Under the pieces are notes generated by a model. The model was given only the letters and a program-made list of their open reading frames with translations, was not told where the DNA came from and did no database searches. From assembly GCA_016716745.1 (NCBI GenBank), contig JADJVD010000001.1, forward strand, positions 310,001 through 374,000: 64,000 nucleotides of DNA. Reading direction: 5' to 3'. This stretch comes from Hyphomicrobiales bacterium. GTDB lineage: Bacteria > Pseudomonadota > Alphaproteobacteria > Rhizobiales > Beijerinckiaceae. Shown here piece by piece: positions 52,944 through 62,124 of the stretch. The position numbers and the translations under genes are program-made. Every line of letters starts with the position of its first letter. Positions within the stretch are counted from its first letter, which is position 1.

Positions 52944-53186
52944 ATGCACAAGATTCTGATCGTCGCAGCGGCGGCGCTGGCGCTCGGCGGCTGCGCCACC
53001 AAGCGGCAGGCCGAAGGCGCGGCCGTCGGCGCGGTCGGCGGCGCGGTGATCGGCGGCCCGGTCGGCGCGGTCGTGGGCGGCGTCGCGGGCGCGGCGGTCA
53101 CCTCGCCGGGCGCGCCGCTCGCCCGGCCGCGCGCCTGCGGCGGCTGGCGCGACCGGAACGGCCGCTGGCGCCGCCGCTGGTGCTGA
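52944..53186 (+). CDS. Small glycine-zipper lipoprotein
   Basis: The 80-residue protein has a lipobox (ALALGGCATK, Cys at about position 17) after a short signal and a glycine-zipper stretch (GAVGGAVIGGPVGAVVGGVAGAAV), typical of small outer-membrane lipoproteins. The Arg/Trp-rich C-terminus ends CGGWRDRNGRWRRRWC. GAGGGAGGA precedes ATG 52944. Function unknown. Confidence 0.8.
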   Translation: MHKILIVAAAALALGGCATKRQAEGAAVGAVGGAVIGGPVGAVVGGVAGAAVTSPGAPLARPRACGGWRDRNGRWRRRWC

Positions 53187-53201
53187 CGCGCGCGGACGCG
53201 G

Positions 53202-54209
53202 TTACTCCGCGCCCTGTTTCTTCAGAATGAGGACATGCAGATCGCCGGCGGGGCGGAAATCCTGCCGGCGCCATTCGAACCGGGTCGGCGAAATCTTCCT
53301 GATCCCTTCGGCGCACAGGCTGATCATGCGATCGGGCGCGCCCTTGTCGACGACGAGGCGGAAGTCGCGGATGGGCTTGGCCCAGTTCGCCCCGCTCGAC
53401 AGCACATAGGAAATGCGCTCCTCCGACAGCGGCGGATAGTCGGCGCGCGCGGCGCGGCGCACGCGCTCGATCGCGGCGAGAAAATCGGCATCGACGCAAT
53501 AGCGACGGGCCGCTTCGGCGGCCCACTTGTCGTTGCGCCAGTCCTTCGCGCCGAAGGACGTGCCCGCCGAGCCGCCGACGCTGGGCTTGTAGGCGTGTTC
53601 GATCAGCGTCTCGCCGGGCGGAAAGGTCTGCTCCCAGAACCACGTCGTCTTCAGCGTCCAGCGCGGCGACAGGTGTTTCTCCCAGCCCTTGCCGGCGTCG
53701 AACTCCTCGATCTCGGCGAGGCCGAGCTTCAGCAATTGATCCTTGGCCGGCTGCGGCAGCCGGTCGAGCGCCTCGCCGGTGACGCGCAGATGCGGCGCGA
53801 GCGGCGCGCCGAGCTCGCGCAGCAGCTGCGTGCGGTCGACGCCCTTGGCGACGACCTTCTGCTCGACCTGCGCCGCCACGGGCGCGCCGTTCACGAGGGT
53901 GCGGAAGGCGAGCAGGTTCTCCGGCTCCTCGGTCGGCACGGAGATGTTCTCGTCCGGCCCCGTCACCGAAACGTCCGGCATCGGGAAAGCGACCAGGATC
54001 GTCGCCGCCTGCTGCGTCGGATTGACGAAGCGATAGCGCACCCGGATTTCCGTCGCCGAGACGAACAGATCCTCCGAATCCATCTCGACGACCGAGTTGC
54101 GGCGCAGTTCGAGGCCGCCGGTCGTCAGCTCGGCCGAGGAGTCGTTGGCGCGCGCCCCGCCGCAGGCGAGCGACATGGCGAGAGGGACGAGAAAAGTCAG
54201 CCTGCGCAT
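53202..54209 (-). CDS. DUF4424 family secreted protein
   Basis: The 335-residue protein has a signal peptide (MRRLTFLVPLAMSLACGGARA, then NDSSAE) and the DUF4424 pattern: GGLELRRNSVVEMDSEDLF, IRVRYRFVNPTQQAAT and a later TTWFWEQTFPPGETLIEHAYKPS. It is likely periplasmic. The family function is unknown. Confidence 0.82.
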   Translation of the reverse strand: MRRLTFLVPLAMSLACGGARANDSSAELTTGGLELRRNSVVEMDSEDLFVSATEIRVRYRFVNPTQQAATILVAFPMPDVSVTGPDENISVPTEEPENLLAFRTLVNGAPVAAQVEQKVVAKGVDRTQLLRELGAPLAPHLRVTGEALDRLPQPAKDQLLKLGLAEIEEFDAGKGWEKHLSPRWTLKTTWFWEQTFPPGETLIEHAYKPSVGGSAGTSFGAKDWRNDKWAAEAARRYCVDADFLAAIERVRRAARADYPPLSEERISYVLSSGANWAKPIRDFRLVVDKGAPDRMISLCAEGIRKISPTRFEWRRQDFRPAGDLHVLILKKQGAE

Positions 54210-54309
54210 CGGCCCGAGCCCCGTGCTAACGGGCCTAGAGTCTCAGCCCGCGCGCGGCCGCACAAGACGCCGCGGCGTCGCGCGACGACGCGGCGCGCGG
54301 GGCGCAACG

Positions 54310-54340
54310 AAAAGGCCGCCCCGAACGAACGGAGCGGCCT
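54310..54340 (-). terminator. Terminator downstream of trxA
   Basis: Reading the minus strand, AGGCCGCTCCG pairs with CGGGGCGGCCT (one G-T pair) across TTCGTT-type bases and runs into TTTT. It lies just past the trxA stop and before the next convergent gene. Confidence 0.75.
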
Positions 54341-54366
54341 CGAAACCTTCGTGCGCGTGGGAGCGG

Positions 54367-54687
54367 TCAGATCGCGGCGTTGATCCACTTCACGAGTTCG
54401 CCCTTGGGCGCGGCGCCGACCTTCTGGGCGGCGAGCTTGCCGTCCTTGAACAGCATCAGCGTCGGGATCGAGCGGATGCCGAGCTTGCCGGCGACGCCCG
54501 GATTCTCGTCGACGTTCAGCTTCACGACCTTCACCTTGCCGTCCATCTCGGTCGCGATCTCCTCGAGGGAGGGGCCGATCATGCGGCAGGGGCCGCACCA
54601 CTCGGCCCAGAAGTCGACGACCACCGGGGCGGCGGATTTCAACACGTCCTGCTCGAAGCTCTGATCGGTGACCTTGCTGGTGGCCAT
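54367..54687 (-). CDS. trxA: Thioredoxin
   Basis: The 106-residue protein has the thioredoxin active site WAEWCGPCRM (Cys31 and Cys34) and the cis-proline segment IRSIPTLMLFKDG. It keeps cytosolic thiols reduced. AGAGGA precedes the ATG. It follows addA on the same strand, the usual alphaproteobacterial order. Confidence 0.96.
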   Translation of the reverse strand: MATSKVTDQSFEQDVLKSAAPVVVDFWAEWCGPCRMIGPSLEEIATEMDGKVKVVKLNVDENPGVAGKLGIRSIPTLMLFKDGKLAAQKVGAAPKGELVKWINAAI

Positions 54688-54772
54688 GGCGTCCTCTTTG
54701 GCGTCTGGTTCGGGCGATGCGCCGGAATCGACGCCGCGTCGCGAGGGAAGCTAGGGATCGCCCCCCGGAGCG

Positions 54773-57700
54773 TCAAGGAGCGGGCGCCTCCCCGGCGTCC
54801 GGCGCATCGCTCGACAGATCGACGCGGACGATGCGCCCGCTCCCCGCGAAGACGAGCAGGCCGTCGACCGCACGGCCGGGATAGGCGGCGGCGAGGAGAT
54901 GGCCGTAGGCGCGCATCTGCGGGGCGTAATCCGCCGCGTCCTCGCCGGCGCCCGACTTGAAGTCGGCGAACAGGACCGCGCGATCCGTCACCGCCAGCCG
55001 GTCGATCCGGCCCGAGGCGACCGCGCCGGAGGGCAGGCGCCCGCGCAGCGCCACCTCGGCGCGCGAGCCCGGCGCAAAGAGCGGCGCGAGGTCCGGGACG
55101 GCGATGAGGGCGAGCGCCTGTTCGGCCAGAGCGACGTCCGCTCCGCGCAGGCGCTTCGCCGCCGCCCGGCGCGCCTCCGGCGGCAGATCGGCCAGCGCCT
55201 CGATCAGCGCGTGCAGGCGCCGCCCGCGCGCCCGGGCGCGCTCGCCCGCCGCGCCCGCGCGGCGCGGCCCGCCGGCGGAGGGCGCGGCGTAGACCGGCGC
55301 CGGTTCGGGCGCGGGCGGGGTCAGCAGCCAGTCCGGCGCCGTCGCCGGCGGCAGGGCGGTCGGGCTCTCTGGCGCGCCGGGGGCGGCGCGCCGACGGCGC
55401 GGCGCAGGATCGTCTCGCCCTCGCCCCAGGGCGCGGGCGCCTCGACGAGGGCGGGGTCGGCCTCCAGCGCCTGCGACACCAGTTCGTGCCAGCAGCCGGC
55501 GGGCAGTTTCGACTTGCCCTTGCAGCCGGCGACGACGAGTTGCTCCTCGGCGCGGGTCAGCGCGACATAGAGCAGGCGGCGCTGCTCGTCCTCCGCCTCG
55601 GCCTTGACGGCCTCCGCCGCCTGCGTCGCGGCGGGCGGATTGAGGTTCTTCTTCGCCACCGCGACGAGGAAGGGCGGCGCGCCGTGCGGCGCGTCGGGGC
55701 GGGGAAGCTCGGCCAGTTTCGGCGCGTGGTTCGCGCTGAAGGGCGCGCCGGTCGTCTCCGGCAGGATGACGATCTTGGCCTCCAGCCCCTTGGCGGCGTG
55801 CGCCGTCATGACGCGCACCAGCCCGGCGGGCTCGCCCTCGCGCTTGATCTCGATCTCGCCGCTCGCCACTGCGTCGAGGAAAAGCTGGAGCGAGGGCGCG
55901 CCCGTCTGCTCGTGCTCGAGGGCGAGCTTCATGAATTCGTCGATGACGTCGCCGGCCTCCGGGCCGAGCCGTTCGAGAAAGGCGCGGCGGCCGCCCTCCT
56001 CGCCGAGGCGACGGGCGAAGAAGGCGAAGGGCGCAAGGCGCGCGGCGTCGGCGCGCCAGAGCGCGAGGCGGGCCGCCGCCTGCGCGCGGCGCGGCTCGCG
56101 CGCGGCGGCGAGCGCTTCGGCGAGCGAGCCCGGCCGGCGCGGGGCGAGGGCGATCAGATCGTCGTCGTCGAGGCCGATCAGCGGCGATTTCAGCACGCAG
56201 GCGAGCGTCAGATCGTCGGGCGGCAACAGCGCCGCGCGGCCGGCGGCGAGCAGATCGAGCACGGCGATATGGTCGGCGAGGCGAATGCGGTCGGCCCCCG
56301 CCACCGGCAGGCCGCGCGCCTTCATCTCGCGGATCGTCGCCTCGAACACCGCCCCGCGCGTGCGCACGAGAATCATCACGTCGCCCGGCCGCACGCGGCG
56401 CGGCGCGCCGTCCTCGCCATGCACGCGGTCGGGCGAGTCGGGCGCCAGAAAGGCGGCGACGCGCCCGGCGATGCGGCGGGCGAGGCGCACGGCCGGCGCG
56501 CCCTCCCCTGCGGCGACAGCGGCGCGCGGGCTCCAGTCGGTCGGCTTCGCCGCCTCGCCCGGCTCGATCACCGGCCAGATCTCGACGAGGCCGGGCAGCT
56601 CGCTCTTCCAGCTCATATGCGGCGGCGGCGCCGGGTCGCTGGTCACCGCCCTGCGGTTCTCCGGCCGGTCGAACACGGCGTCCACCGCCTCGAGAATCGC
56701 GCGCGTCGAGCGGAAGGAGAGGTTCAGCCGCACGTCGGCGAAACTCTCGCCGCGCTCCTGCTCGGCGAAGCGCCGCATCAGCGCGACGCGCGTCTCCTCG
56801 AACATGCGCGGGGCGGCGCCCTGGAAAGAGAAGATCGACTGCTTCTCGTCGCCGACGGCGAAGAGCGTGCGCGGCCCCGACGCGCGGCCGGCGCCGGCGA
56901 AAAACTCCTGCGCCAACGCCAGCAGGATCGACCATTGCTGCGGCGAGGTGTCCTGCGCCTCGTCGACGAGAATGTGATCGACGCCCTGATCGAGCTTGTA
57001 CATCACCCACGCGTTGGGGGCGTGCGCCAGCATCGCCTCGGCGCGGCCGATGAGATCTGGAAAATCGAGCAGGTTGGCGCGCGCCTTGCGCTGCGCATAG
57101 GCGGCGAGCAAGGCCTGCGCGAGCGCGAGCAGCGCCTGCGTGCGCTCGACCAGCAGCGCCGCCTTGCGGCGATCGAGGAGCGGCGCGACGCGCTCGCGCT
57201 CGCCGACAAGGAGCGCCTCGAGCGTCGGGTCGGACCTCTTCAGGCCAGCGGTGACGGCGTCCTTGAAGGGCGCGCCGTCGTCCTTGAAGAACACGCTTGC
57301 ATAGGCGGCGATGCGAACGGCGACGTCGGACTGCCGCGCGGCGTCCGATAGCCGTTTGGCGAGCCTCTGATCATTCGGCGAGCCGGCCTGAAGCCGCGCG
57401 GCGACATCGCGCCAGCCCGCGCCGGCGAGACCGTCCTCGAGGATCGCGCGCTCGAGCGCGGCGACCGTCTCCTCCGGCCGAAGTCCGAGTCTGGCCGCAA
57501 GCGCGCGGCCCATCGCCACGGCGTCGCCGAACTCCGTCAGCAACGCCCCGACATGATCGCGCCTGGCGAGCGCCTCGCGCAGCGCCTTCGTCACCTCCTC
57601 GCGCGACATCTCGTCGGCGAGGCGCGCGACGGCGCGCGCCAGCGCGCCCTCCGGCTCGGCCGCGGCGAGGCGGAAGGCGTCGCTGGTCGCGGCGGCGATC

Positions 57701-58170
57701 ATCTCGTGCTGCTGCAACTCCTCGGCGACGCGGAACCGCGCCGGCGCGTTGGCCTCGAACGGGAACTGGTGCAGCAGGCGCTCGCAGAAGGCGTGGATGG
57801 TCTGCACCTTGAGGCCGCCCGGCGTCTCGATGGCGCGGGCGAAGAGGGTGCGGGCGCGCGCCCGCGTCGCCGCGTCCGGCGGTGCGCCGGCGATCGCCTG
57901 CAACTCGGCGTCGAGCGCGGACGCCTCCATCGTCGCCCAGGCGCGCAGGCGCGCGAAGACGCGCTCGGCCATGTTGGCGGCGGCGGCCTTGGTGAAGGTG
58001 AGGCACAGGATGCGCGAGGGCGGCGTGTCGGCGAGCAGAAGACGGATGACGCGCTGGGTCAGCACATAGGTCTTGCCGGAGCCGGCATGCGCGGTGACCC
58101 ATGCCGACTTCGCCGGATCGGATGCGGCGAGCTGGCTGGCGCGCGTCTGTTGCGGGATCGCCCGGCTCAC
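54773..58170 (-). pseudogene. addA: AddA double-strand break repair helicase/nuclease subunit, frameshifted by one missing base
   Basis: The N-terminal 930 or so residues form a UvrD-type helicase: Walker A TAHAGSGKTYVL, motif Ia LCLTFTKAAAANM, HILVDEAQDTSPQQW (motif II), GDEKQSIFSFQGA and late helicase motifs ending YVALTRAEEQL. The C-terminal nuclease domain (RIDRLAVTDRAVLFADFKSG) is in another frame. The break is at the homopolymer 55379-55383, where one extra C on the coding strand restores 1132 residues. GTG 58170 overlaps the addB stop. AddAB processes broken DNA ends for RecA loading. Confidence 0.88.
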
Positions 58171-61100
58171 GCCTCGCCCTCCGCGTTGTCGTCGGCGCCT
58201 GCGGTCGCAGACCATTCCTGCACGCGCGCCAGATGCGTCGCGTCGCTGTAGCGCGGGGCGTAGTCGGGAAAGGGCTGGCTGGCGTAGCCGACGGCCGGAT
58301 CGCGCCAGTCCGCCAGCATGGCGAGGCAGCTTTCCCAATGCGCCTCGACGAGCGGGGCGAAGGCCGCCTTGCCGGCGGCGGCGCGCTCGCCGAGCGCGGG
58401 CTTCATCTCGACATAGAGACCCTCGACCGCCTCTCGCGCATAGTCGGGCCCGAAGGCGCCGCGGCGCGCCATCGCCGCCTCGATGGTCAATTGCGGGGAG
58501 AAGCCGTTCGCCACGTCGACGACCTTGGGCACCGAGCCCGTCTTGTAGTCGACGACGACGACGGACCCGTCGCTGCGTCGCTCGATCCGGTCGGCGTTGG
58601 CGGAGAGGCGGAATGTCGTCCCGTCCGGCAGGGCGATGTCGACCTTGCCGGAGATTTCGACGTCGAGCCCGGCGAGGCCGGCCCGGCGCACGCGCTCCCA
58701 GTCGAGATAGGCCGAGAGCGTGCGGACGATGGGCGGCCATTCCAGCGCGCGGAAATCGGGATCGTCGAGCGCGCCGGCGAAGACCTCGCGCGCGCGCCGC
58801 AGGATGTCCTCGCTGGCGTCCGCCGGCAGGGGGCCGGCGGGATGGGCGCGACAGAAGGCGGCGACGACCTCGTGCAACGCGACGCCGCGGATGCGCTGGT
58901 CCTGCCCTGCCTGAAAGGGTTCGAGCGGCGCGAGTTCGAGAATACGCTCGGCGTAGATCGCGTAAGGGTCGCGGCGCAGCGTCTCGATGCGCGTCACGCT
59001 GAGCCCGCGCGGGCGCAGGGCCACCGGCGGGGCGGGCGCGGGGCGGCGCACGGGGGCGAGCCGCGCCGGATCGCCAGCCGCGCGCGGCGCGTCGAGCAGG
59101 CGCGCGAGGCCGACGAGGCGGGCGCCGCGCGCCCGCGCCTCGCCCCACTGGGCCTCGCCGGCCACCGCCTCCAGACGCTGCAACAGGCGGGAGGGCACGG
59201 TCGGCTTGCCGCCGCGCTTGCGCGCCCGCGTCAGCACGAGGCGCGCGGTCCCCGCCGCCATGACGAAATCATGCGCGCTCTGGCCGATGCGCCGCTCCGG
59301 CGAGGACAGGCCGACGCCGGCGCGCATCGGCCGGTTGAGGAAGGCGTCCGTCGTCGCCGGGCGCGGCCAGATCTCCTCGTCGAGGCCGCCGAGCACGACG
59401 AGATCGACATCGAGCAGGCGCGCCTCGAGCGCGCCGAGAATGGCGAGGCGGGGATGGCCGCCCTCGTCGGGACCGACCGTCTCGGCCTCGGCGAGGCGGG
59501 CGAAGAAGTCGGCGTATTCCGGCAGATCGAGCAGCAGGCCCGAATCGGCCGACGCCGTCAGCTCGTCGAACAGATCGTCGCGGGCGCGCTCGTCGCGGCG
59601 CGGGGCGCTCGAGTCGGGATCGCGCGTCGCCGCCGCGATGGCGGCGCGATGGGCGCCGACCCATGCGCCGAGCGGCGCGCGCGTCAGATCGCGCAGGGGC
59701 GCGAGCGCGGCCGCAAGGCGCGTCAGCGCCTCCTCCATGTCGCGCCAGAGCGGCTCGGGGAGGTCGCGCACGGCCTTGTGGGCGTGACTGTCGGCGGCTC
59801 TGGCGCGCGCCTGCGCCATCACGGCGGAAATCCCGGCCAGCGGGTCGGGCGGCGCGAAGCCGCGCAGCGCCGCAACTTCGAGCGCGGCGCGGATCGGCGC
59901 GAGATCGTCGGCGCGCCAGCCGAGCCGCGCGTCGGCATGGGCGAGGAGGGCGGCGACGCGCGCGGGCGGCGCGGCCTCGGCGGCCGTCTCCACGATCAGG
60001 CGCGCGAAGCCGCCGGCCTGCGTCTGCGACAGCGGCGCGCCGGCCGAATCCTCCACCGACAGGCCCCAGCGCGCGAGATCGGCGCGGGCGCGGCGGGCCA
60101 GCCCGCGATCGGGCGTCACCAGCGCGGCGCGCAGGCCCGGCGTCTGCAGCGCCTCGCGCAGCGCGACGGCGGCGGCGAGCGCCTCCTCGCGCTCGTCCTC
60201 CGCCTCGACCAGCGCCACGGAGGCCAGCGCCTGCGCCACCTGCGCCGCGCCGAGCGGCGGCCCGGCGCGCTTGGGATCGGCGGGACGGCTCCACCGCTCG
60301 GTGGCGGCGGCCGGCAGCATCGCCTTCGACAACAGCCGCGCGCGCAGCGCCAGCGACGGCGGCGCGACGCCCAGTTCGGTCACATAAGCGCGCTCCACCT
60401 CGAGCGCGTCGAGCAGGCGGCGCAGCGCCGCCTGCGGATGGCCGGCGCCGGCCTGCATGCCGGTGGCGTCGGCGGCGCCGACGAGGCGCCAGGCGGCCTC
60501 GTCCATGTCGAGGTCGAGGCCCGGCAGCACGACCGCCCCGCGCGGCGAGGCGGCGATGGCGGCGAGCAGTTCGGCGGTGGCGCGGTTGGTGCCGGTGGAC
60601 CCGACCGCGATCACGGGGCCGCCGGCGCCCGCGCGTAGGCGCTTCGCCTCGCGCCGGATCAGCGCGGCGCGCCGGCGCGCGGCGTCGACGAGATTCAGCG
60701 TCGCCAGATAGTCCGGCCAGGCCCGGCGCGCGATCTTGAGGAAGTCGAGCGTGATCGCCCAGTAGCGGTCGATCTCGCCGGTGACGAGATCGTCGAGGCG
60801 AGCCCAGTCGATCTCCTCGATGAGCATCTCGTCGATCAGCGCGGCGAGATCGCCGGCCAGCGCGAAGGCGGCGGCCGGCGTCGTCGCGACCAGATTGGGC
60901 TCGCTCTCGTCGACGACGAGGCCGGTCTCGTCGACCGAGCGGATCGCGCCCTTCAGCGCGCGCGCCCATGTCAGCACGAGGCGCGTCAACGCCAGACGCC
61001 GCGCCATGTCGCCGATCGCCGGCGCGACGTCGGGATCGACGTCCGGCGTCGGCTCGTCGTCGCGCGGCCAGGTGACGGTTTCCTCGTCGAGCGCGCCGAG

Positions 61101-61358
61101 CGGGGCGATGCGCGGCAGGATGGCGGCCGCCCCGCCCTGCGCCTCGGCGATGGCGGCGGCGAGCGCACGGGCGGCGCGGCGCGTCGGCGCGTAGAGCGTG
61201 ACGGCGGCGAGCGCCAGCGGATCGGACGGGTCGAGCCCCGGCGCGAGCGCGCCGTCGAGCAGCGCCGAGGCGACGGCGGGCAGGAAACGAACGCCGACAG
61301 GAACGGAGAAGACGCGCGAGAGGCGCGCCGACGACGGGCCCTCGCCCGCCGCGCTCAG
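58167..61358 (-). CDS. addB: AddB double-strand break repair subunit
   Basis: The protein (about 1060 residues) matches AddB: RVFSVPVGVRFLPAVASALL at its start, LGGLDEEIWPRP in the middle, and a C-terminal nuclease domain with GVALHEVVAAF and VVVVDYKTGS, the Cys-poor alphaproteobacterial form. No ATG, GTG or TTG lies near the expected start. CTG 61358 overlaps the murU stop (CTGA), as GTGA and ATGA do elsewhere in this window. GTG 61424 is the nearest canonical option but would overlap murU by 70 bases. Confidence 0.88.
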   Translation of the reverse strand: MSAAGEGPSSARLSRVFSVPVGVRFLPAVASALLDGALAPGLDPSDPLALAAVTLYAPTRRAARALAAAIAEAQGGAAAILPRIAPLGALDEETVTWPRDDEPTPDVDPDVAPAIGDMARRLALTRLVLTWARALKGAIRSVDETGLVVDESEPNLVATTPAAAFALAGDLAALIDEMLIEEIDWARLDDLVTGEIDRYWAITLDFLKIARRAWPDYLATLNLVDAARRRAALIRREAKRLRAGAGGPVIAVGSTGTNRATAELLAAIAASPRGAVVLPGLDLDMDEAAWRLVGAADATGMQAGAGHPQAALRRLLDALEVERAYVTELGVAPPSLALRARLLSKAMLPAAATERWSRPADPKRAGPPLGAAQVAQALASVALVEAEDEREEALAAAVALREALQTPGLRAALVTPDRGLARRARADLARWGLSVEDSAGAPLSQTQAGGFARLIVETAAEAAPPARVAALLAHADARLGWRADDLAPIRAALEVAALRGFAPPDPLAGISAVMAQARARAADSHAHKAVRDLPEPLWRDMEEALTRLAAALAPLRDLTRAPLGAWVGAHRAAIAAATRDPDSSAPRRDERARDDLFDELTASADSGLLLDLPEYADFFARLAEAETVGPDEGGHPRLAILGALEARLLDVDLVVLGGLDEEIWPRPATTDAFLNRPMRAGVGLSSPERRIGQSAHDFVMAAGTARLVLTRARKRGGKPTVPSRLLQRLEAVAGEAQWGEARARGARLVGLARLLDAPRAAGDPARLAPVRRPAPAPPVALRPRGLSVTRIETLRRDPYAIYAERILELAPLEPFQAGQDQRIRGVALHEVVAAFCRAHPAGPLPADASEDILRRAREVFAGALDDPDFRALEWPPIVRTLSAYLDWERVRRAGLAGLDVEISGKVDIALPDGTTFRLSANADRIERRSDGSVVVVDYKTGSVPKVVDVANGFSPQLTIEAAMARRGAFGPDYAREAVEGLYVEMKPALGERAAAGKAAFAPLVEAHWESCLAMLADWRDPAVGYASQPFPDYAPRYSDATHLARVQEWSATAGADDNAEGEA

Positions 61359-62115
61359 AGCAGCGAGCGGACGAACGCGCGATCCGCCTCCGCAATCGCG
61401 TCCGGCGTGCCGACATGCAACCACATGCCGTCGAGTCGCGCGCCGTACAGCCGCCCGCGTTCGGCGGCGTCGAAGAAGGTGGGCGCGAGGCGGAAGACCT
61501 CGCGCGTCTCGCCGGCGAACAGCTCCGGCTTGAGGATGCCGACGCCGGCGTAGACGAAGGGCGCGACCTCGCGCTCGGGGCGCTTCGTCAGCCGGCCCTC
61601 GGGGTCCATGAGAAAATCGCCCGGCCAGTCGACGCCGATGGAATTGGCGCTGGCGGCGACGAGCAGCAACGCGTCCATGCGCGCGGGATCCCAGGCCTCG
61701 AACAGCCGCGTCAGGCTCCACGCGCCGCCGGGAATCCACAGCGCGTCGGTGTTGCACACGAGGAAGGGGCCGCCGAACAGATGAGACGCGCCTTCATGAC
61801 GCCGCCGCCCTGATCGAGCAGGCGCTCGCGCTCGTCCGAAATCACGATCTCGGGCTCCGCCCGGCCCTTCAGCCGTTCGACGATCTGATCGCCGCGATAA
61901 TGCACGTTGACGACGGCGCGCGGCACGCCCGCCTCGGCGAGACGATCCAGCATATGGTCGATCAGCGTGCGGCCGGCGACCTCGACGAGCGGCTTGGGAA
62001 TCGTGTCGGTGACCGGGCGCATGCGCGTGCCGAGGCCCGCGGCGAACACCATCGCCGCCGCGGGAACGAAGCGCGCGCGGGCCGCAGTCGCAGGCTGGAA
62101 GATCGCGTCGGTCAT
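61355..62115 (-). pseudogene. murU: MurU-like nucleotidyltransferase, frameshifted by one missing base
   Basis: The protein begins AMVFAAGLGTRMRPVTDTIPKPLVEVAG, the sugar-1-phosphate nucleotidyltransferase signature, then DQGGGVMKA. Translation must shift between about 61787 and 61793 to continue HLFGGPFLVCNTDALW and GDFLMDPEGRLTKRP to the end at 61355. Adding one base gives 253 residues. MurU makes UDP-N-acetylmuramate from the recycled sugar phosphate. The fused AmgK kinase gene lies directly upstream. Confidence 0.85.
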
Positions 62116-62124
62116 CGCTCGATG

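Noticed and set aside
58101..60638. A long open frame on the plus strand opposite addB
   Set aside because: No domain is visible and the composition is dominated by Arg, Ala and Gly, the typical result of reading GC-rich antisense codons.
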